In this document: positions 23,740-27,157 of the stretch, one piece after another | Numbering within the stretch: the first letter of the stretch is position 1 | Layout: every line of letters starts with the position of its first letter | IMG/VR virus record: IMGVR_UViG_3300037246_000240 | Span: 1-27,157 of that record | Strand: one strand, 5' to 3' | DNA length: 27,157 bases | Source of the DNA: a virus | Translations under genes and position numbers: made by a program | The notes under the pieces: generated by a model | Databases searched by the model: none | What the model saw: the letters and a program-made list of their open reading frames with translations, nothing else | Told to the model about the DNA's origin: nothing

Positions 23740-24552
23740 TTAATCTTGTGGTAATTCATGCCCTCTCAGACGTAATTCAAGCCTGCAAAGTGCGTTCCAT
23801 GCAACCATGTAATCATGCGGAAGATGCAACTCATCATCCTCTTGGACACCATTCTCAGGGCCCTCTTGGAAATAATGCCTCCACATAGCCGCTGTGTAAC
23901 GCCTACGGGCATTAGGAACATCTTTGAATGAACCACGTACATATTTGACACAGCCCTTCATACTGACCTGACAGACAGCTCCTAATGCAAGAGGGAAATA
24001 TTCAAGGAGAGACATGTCTGCTTTCCCACCATCGAATTTCATATCATCTCCGGTCTTACTTTCTGCAACCTTCTCAGCAAGCTCCAGGAAATGATCATCA
24101 TTCGGATGTATTTCTAACTGGCGGTACTGCATGAAACCGAAGCATTTATTACAAAGGGTTAGACCTTGGTACTCACACGAGTCGCATTTAGTAACATCTG
24201 GTGCAGCTATATCTTTTATCGGATCACCCTTCGGTTCAACGTACCCTTCAACGTGTTTAAGATCACCTTCGTACATAGGGTGATCGTCAACGATAATCTG
24301 ATCTGGCCTCATACCACGGATTTCACCGAAGTCTATCGGCTCTTTAGGGCCACAGTGCGCGAAACACTTATCTTGATAGATGCCGGGTGTTATACAGGTA
24401 TTCTGACCTGCGTGTATACAGTCTGTACATGCGCCATGTACAACTTGTGGTTCGTATTTATCATCTGCAATGCAGTCACCCACTTTAGTATGACATTCAC
24501 CTTCTTCCATACCGCAAGGGGCATGCTTACATGAGTTACATTTATCGAACAT
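23740..24552 (-). CDS. Cys-rich protein with dATP/dGTP diphosphohydrolase-like domain (270 aa)
   Basis: The last 100 residues match the phage family named dATP/dGTP diphosphohydrolase, N-terminal: KFDGGKADMSLLEYFPLAL (about 172-190), GCVKYVRGSF (about 200-209), AAMWRHYFQEG, and EDDELHLPHDYMVAWNALCRL (about 238-258), with the expected His and Asp positions. The N-terminal 140 residues instead hold three Cys clusters: C5/C8/C13/C20/C27, C42/C45/C53/C63/C67 and C123/C126/C134/C137, all with CxxC pairs that look like zinc sites. Members of this family are thought to act in nucleotide metabolism. It is the last gene before promoter P3. AGGAGG precedes the ATG. Confidence 0.75.
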   Translation of the reverse strand: MFDKCNSCKHAPCGMEEGECHTKVGDCIADDKYEPQVVHGACTDCIHAGQNTCITPGIYQDKCFAHCGPKEPIDFGEIRGMRPDQIIVDDHPMYEGDLKHVEGYVEPKGDPIKDIAAPDVTKCDSCEYQGLTLCNKCFGFMQYRQLEIHPNDDHFLELAEKVAESKTGDDMKFDGGKADMSLLEYFPLALGAVCQVSMKGCVKYVRGSFKDVPNARRRYTAAMWRHYFQEGPENGVQEDDELHLPHDYMVAWNALCRLELRLRGHELPQD

Positions 24553-24560
24553 ATAGCCTC

Positions 24561-24803
24561 CTATAGTTTAATTGTATAGTTAAGTGTGTACGCCTTATGG
24601 CCTGAAAGGTTAGTGCCGTACTTAACCTTCACACGATCTATATTTAGTTTACGTACTATGTTCCGAACTTCATGGAACAGAGCTTGCCCATCTTCACCTT
24701 TAGTATTTTCCGGAATGACAACCTCTACCTCTACCTCTGCTCCTCCCACGTCCTCTAATATATTACGTGGGAAGAGTCTCTCATTTCTCTTCCACCAAGC
24801 CAT
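24561..24803 (-). CDS. Small hypothetical protein (80 aa)
   Basis: GAGG precedes the ATG, 2 nt after the metallophosphoesterase stop, so it is co-translated with it. It starts MAWWKRNERLFPRN, then has strand-like VGGAEVEVEVVIPE, a helix (ALFHEVRNIVRKLN) and a final strand (HKAYTLNYTIKL). No motif is recognised. Its place between a phosphoesterase and a nucleotide hydrolase suggests a metabolic or accessory role only by context. Confidence 0.7.
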   Translation of the reverse strand: MAWWKRNERLFPRNILEDVGGAEVEVEVVIPENTKGEDGQALFHEVRNIVRKLNIDRVKVKYGTNLSGHKAYTLNYTIKL

Positions 24804-24805
24804 TA

Positions 24806-25480
24806 TTACCTCATTGGGACGAACTTCATTTCCGATTCATTAAATACGATCCCACAACCAAGAGACATACCAACCTTGTATACATTCTTGGCATAGCGTG
24901 CGTTATATTTATCCTTATCAATCAAGGCTCCTACATTCATAGCAGAGAGTCTACGGCGTACTTGAGGTATATCAAACACAGCTCCGTAAGCATGGGTATG
25001 ACCTTGAACATAAGATGAACCGTATTTAATACAGGTGTTCTTAGCTCCGTACATACCATTCGAACCCAAGCCATGCTCATAAATAACACTATCTATATCC
25101 CACTGAGTCTTCCATCTCCATGTGCTCGGTAATCCGTACACTTCATTCAGAGGTTTCAGGAATATATCCTTTGGCATACCTAATGTCTTAGCCTGACGTA
25201 CAGGGCGTGCATCATGATTACCAATACAAGCATAAACTATAGGGAATGCATCTACCCATCTCTTGAGTTCTTTCTTGGATGCTTTCCATTCTTGTTCTGG
25301 ATTCATAGCATCTAACTCAGATTGAAATGCACTGATGTAATGGTGATCTATTATATCACCTACACATACAATACGTGTAACCTTATGGTCACTGAATGCA
25401 TCCTGCACGAACTCAAGTGCATGAAGTACATGCCCCGGAATATGTAAATCGGGGATAACCCCGGTCACTATATCTTTCAT
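24806..25480 (-). CDS. Calcineurin-like metallophosphoesterase (224 aa)
   Basis: All five family motifs are present: D11-L-H13, G41-D42 in VCVGDIIDHH, G87-N88-H89-D90, H136 in YEHGLG, and G160-H161-T162-H163 (QGHTHAYG). These residues bind two metal ions and attack phosphoesters. Phage members are often annotated as nucleases or phosphatases of the SbcD/protein-phosphatase superfamily, but the substrate here is unknown. The protein is compact and has no extra domain. AAAGGA lies before the ATG. It sits in the cluster with endonuclease VII and the nucleotide hydrolase. Confidence 0.92.
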   Translation of the reverse strand: MKDIVTGVIPDLHIPGHVLHALEFVQDAFSDHKVTRIVCVGDIIDHHYISAFQSELDAMNPEQEWKASKKELKRWVDAFPIVYACIGNHDARPVRQAKTLGMPKDIFLKPLNEVYGLPSTWRWKTQWDIDSVIYEHGLGSNGMYGAKNTCIKYGSSYVQGHTHAYGAVFDIPQVRRRLSAMNVGALIDKDKYNARYAKNVYKVGMSLGCGIVFNESEMKFVPMR

Positions 25481-25507
25481 ATGTTAATCCTTTACCAAGT
25501 TTAAGGT

Positions 25508-25864
25508 TTACAGTGTGGCGAGTTTAGCCTGAGCTGCTTCGATCTGTGCAATCAGGGCTGCTTTACCATTGGCTGCCTGTACTTCAGATACGCTGGCAAT
25601 CAAGGTATTCTTAACGCCGAGAACGCTTTTGTAGATGTCACGAATTGCAATACTGGATGCAAGCAGTTCATCACGTAGGGTTACAGAGGCTTTAGAGATA
25701 CTTGATTTAGTATCCAGACCTTCTTCAAGTGTAATGGCTGACTGTACGATCTCTTTAAGTACGTCTACCTCTACTGCTACTGCCAATGCAATCGGTGTAA
25801 GCTCTACGGCTTCTTCTTCTACCAAGTCAATGTCCTGTGATCCTGCGATAAGTCCTGTGTTCAT
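25508..25864 (-). CDS. Helical low-complexity protein (118 aa)
   Basis: The product is rich in Ala, Val, Ile, Leu, Ser and Glu and has no Cys, His, Phe or Trp. After a short acidic start (DIDLVEEEAVELTPIALAV) it reads as a long helical coil (EVDVLKEIVQSAITLEEGLD, SSIAIRDIYKSVLGVKNTLI, AALIAQIEAAQAKLATL). A strong AAAGGAGTTAA precedes the ATG. It could be a coiled-coil accessory or abundant structural protein. No homologue is recognised and no motif is seen. Confidence 0.75.
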   Translation of the reverse strand: MNTGLIAGSQDIDLVEEEAVELTPIALAVAVEVDVLKEIVQSAITLEEGLDTKSSISKASVTLRDELLASSIAIRDIYKSVLGVKNTLIASVSEVQAANGKAALIAQIEAAQAKLATL

Positions 25865-25893
25865 GTTTAACTCCTTTATTGTTATAATTAATG

Positions 25894-26328
25894 TTAGTTA
25901 CAGACTACTTCGTAAATGTCTTCTGTAATAGTTTTGGTTTTATGGCCTATAACTTTCCTTGTGCAATTCCCATTACCGTACCATACGGATAACCTTTGAT
26001 CTCCCCATGAATACGTAAAGCAGCTATATTCCGGTTGGTGATCCACTTCGTATTGCTTTTCCCTACCGAAGAATTCAAGAAATTCTAAATTATTATCAAG
26101 GAACAACAGAACGTCTTTACTAACGTTAAATTCTTTCGTTAAGTGTAATGATACACAGCATTGATACGAATTATGATCTACATTCACAGTACAGTCAGGA
26201 AATGCATCCTTGACTTTCATGAATAATACATCAGTCTTACGATATCTAAATGCATTCTTCTCTATAACACTTATAGTAGTTTCATAAACCTTCTTAGCTT
26301 TAGCTTTAAGTTCCTTAATTGAATCCAT
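25894..26328 (-). CDS. Hypothetical protein (144 aa)
   Basis: The start overlaps the endonuclease VII stop in TAATG, so translation is coupled. An N-terminal Lys-rich helix (SIKELKAKAKKVYETTI) is followed by a mixed alpha/beta body: DVLFMKVKDAFPDCTVNVD, YQCCVSLHLTKEF, LLFLDNNLEFLEFFG and EYSCFTYSWGDQRLSVWYG. Five Cys residues (in DCTV, QCC, SCF, NCTR and VCN, as read) are scattered rather than in CxxC pairs. No domain is recognised; the fold looks globular and cytoplasmic. Confidence 0.72.
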   Translation of the reverse strand: MDSIKELKAKAKKVYETTISVIEKNAFRYRKTDVLFMKVKDAFPDCTVNVDHNSYQCCVSLHLTKEFNVSKDVLLFLDNNLEFLEFFGREKQYEVDHQPEYSCFTYSWGDQRLSVWYGNGNCTRKVIGHKTKTITEDIYEVVCN

Positions 26329-26708
26329 TATCTCTTTACCCTCCGTTTCCTTATCTTCTTTGGCCCTACATGCTTACCTTTAACCACAGTGGTTCCGGGG
26401 TAGTACACGTCTGTTGGTTCTTTAGCTGTTCGTATCCAGTAATTAATTATGTTATTCATCCACTGAATATTTCCAACGAATTTGCCAGCACGAACACACA
26501 AGTTATATAACTTACCTTCAAGCCCATTGCAATTCCTGCATAGCACGCCACGTACCATGCCTGTCTTGTGGTCATGGTCTACAACTCTGTTAGCGAGTGT
26601 AAATGTATTCATAGGGCGTTCACACAACGGACATTCATCCGGTGTATTCTTATTCTTCCATGCAGTAAGCTCTTTACCTACCTTTAAAATGGTACTCTTA
26701 TGTCCCAA
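26328..26708 (-). CDS. Endonuclease VII-like HNH nuclease (126 aa)
   Basis: The T4 endonuclease VII core is complete: C26-P-L-C29, then VVDHDHKTG with D44/H45/D46/H47, and GVLCRNCN with C57, C60 and N61. These form the zinc site and the catalytic His-Me finger. Such enzymes resolve branched DNA, and in phages clear packaging blocks or take part in recombination. The start is TTG at 26708 (MGHKSTILK): GGGAGG sits 7 nt upstream, and no in-frame Met occurs before residue 33. The start overlaps the upstream gene by 25 nt. The C-terminus is strongly basic (KKIRKRRVKR). T4 endo VII is 157 aa, so this is a compact form. Confidence 0.9.
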   Translation of the reverse strand: MGHKSTILKVGKELTAWKNKNTPDECPLCERPMNTFTLANRVVDHDHKTGMVRGVLCRNCNGLEGKLYNLCVRAGKFVGNIQWMNNIINYWIRTAKEPTDVYYPGTTVVKGKHVGPKKIRKRRVKR

Positions 26709-27157
26709 TCAATTACCTCCCTCTCTATTCCATTTGGGTTAACGAACATTGCATCAGGATAATACTTCCTGTATTTATCTTCTGCTCCACCACCTACGTA
26801 CACAATGATAGGGTTCTCTTGGAATCCTTTACCATATTGAATGATACCATCAACCTGTTCTGCCCTGCGCTGAATGCTCAGAGGGAATCTCTCAAGTACA
26901 TCATCTATATTTTTGTATTTGTGATTAACGAACAGGAAGTCGAACTTAATACCATCCATCACCACATTATAGATAGAGTGATAGATATCATCCTCCTGTC
27001 CTTCATATGTTTTATGGTACTTGAATGTATCAATAGCACCGCAGTCCCTCAGATAGATCATAATCATTTCTACTGTCTCCACCTTCAGAGGACAGAAGAT
27101 AGCTAAATCATAGTCCTTGGTTTCGTGTTTACATAAAGCACCACCGACAAGATACAC
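26684..27157 (-). CDS. Nucleotidyltransferase-fold protein, 5' end cut by window
   Basis: The open frame runs off the right edge without a start, so the N-terminus is missing. The visible part begins YLVGGALCKHETKDYDLAIF: a GG, then a D-Y-D pair, as in the pol-beta nucleotidyltransferase superfamily (GG...DxD). A third acidic site follows in IKFDFLFV. The middle is helical and the end is VNPNGIEREVIDWDIRVP. Phage members of this superfamily include tRNA or nucleotide-modifying enzymes; the substrate cannot be read from sequence. It overlaps the endonuclease VII start by 25 nt. Confidence 0.7.
   Translation of the reverse strand: MYLVGGALCKHETKDYDLAIFCPLKVETVEMIMIYLRDCGAIDTFKYHKTYEGQEDDIYHSIYNVVMDGIKFDFLFVNHKYKNIDDVLERFPLSIQRRAEQVDGIIQYGKGFQENPIIVYVGGGAEDKYRKYYPDAMFVNPNGIEREVIDWDIRVPF

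Overview
The window is about 27 kb of the late region of a T7-like (podovirus-type) tailed phage. Every supportable gene lies on the minus strand, so transcription runs from right to left. The gene order matches T7 closely: gp7.3-like, portal, scaffold, major capsid, tail tubes A and B, internal core proteins, tail fibre, holin candidate, small terminase, large terminase. Protein lengths are also close to T7 (portal 522 aa, scaffold 298, capsid 347, small terminase 90, large terminase 604). The host cannot be named. A T7-style internal core with a lysozyme domain, strong Shine-Dalgarno sites and a Sec signal peptide on one phage protein fit a Gram-negative bacterium. No phage RNA polymerase gene is in the window, but three promoter-like elements point to one elsewhere in the genome.

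Layout in transcription order. (1) 27157-23740: nucleotide and DNA metabolism genes, namely a nucleotidyltransferase-fold protein cut by the window edge, a T4 endonuclease VII-like HNH nuclease, two unknowns, a metallophosphoesterase, a small unknown, and a Cys-rich protein with a dATP/dGTP diphosphohydrolase-like domain. (2) Promoter P3 (about 23694-23720), then three small overlapping genes, a gp7.3-like protein, a Gly/Arg-rich basic protein, the portal and the scaffold. (3) Promoter P2 (19631-19657), the major capsid gene, and an intrinsic terminator (18487-18524), matching T7 phi10 - gene 10 - T-phi. (4) Tail tubes A and B, the gp14-like protein, a 1031-aa gp15-position protein with a C-terminal GH24 lysozyme domain, and a 1222-aa gp16-like protein without a recognisable lytic domain. 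(5) An 860-aa tail fibre with a T7 fibre N-terminus, a long heptad-repeat shaft and a T4-like collar and HxH tip; then a 160-aa unknown, a holin candidate, the small terminase, an exported beta-rich protein, and the large terminase. (6) After the large terminase: a 123-aa beta-rich protein, a pair of tandem RNA hairpins, a DUF1353 protein, an 89-aa unknown, a possible 28-aa membrane peptide, a strong terminator (155-215), and promoter P1 (61-87), which fires out of the left edge.

The most unusual points are: the muralytic domain sits on the gp15-position protein and lacks the canonical catalytic Thr; the promoter family carries an extra conserved block upstream; a secreted 293-aa protein occupies the place where T7 encodes its spanin genes; an RGG-rich protein sits just before the portal; and an unlisted 28-codon membrane peptide follows the last late gene. 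Apart from the holin candidate, no soluble endolysin or spanin was recognised here.
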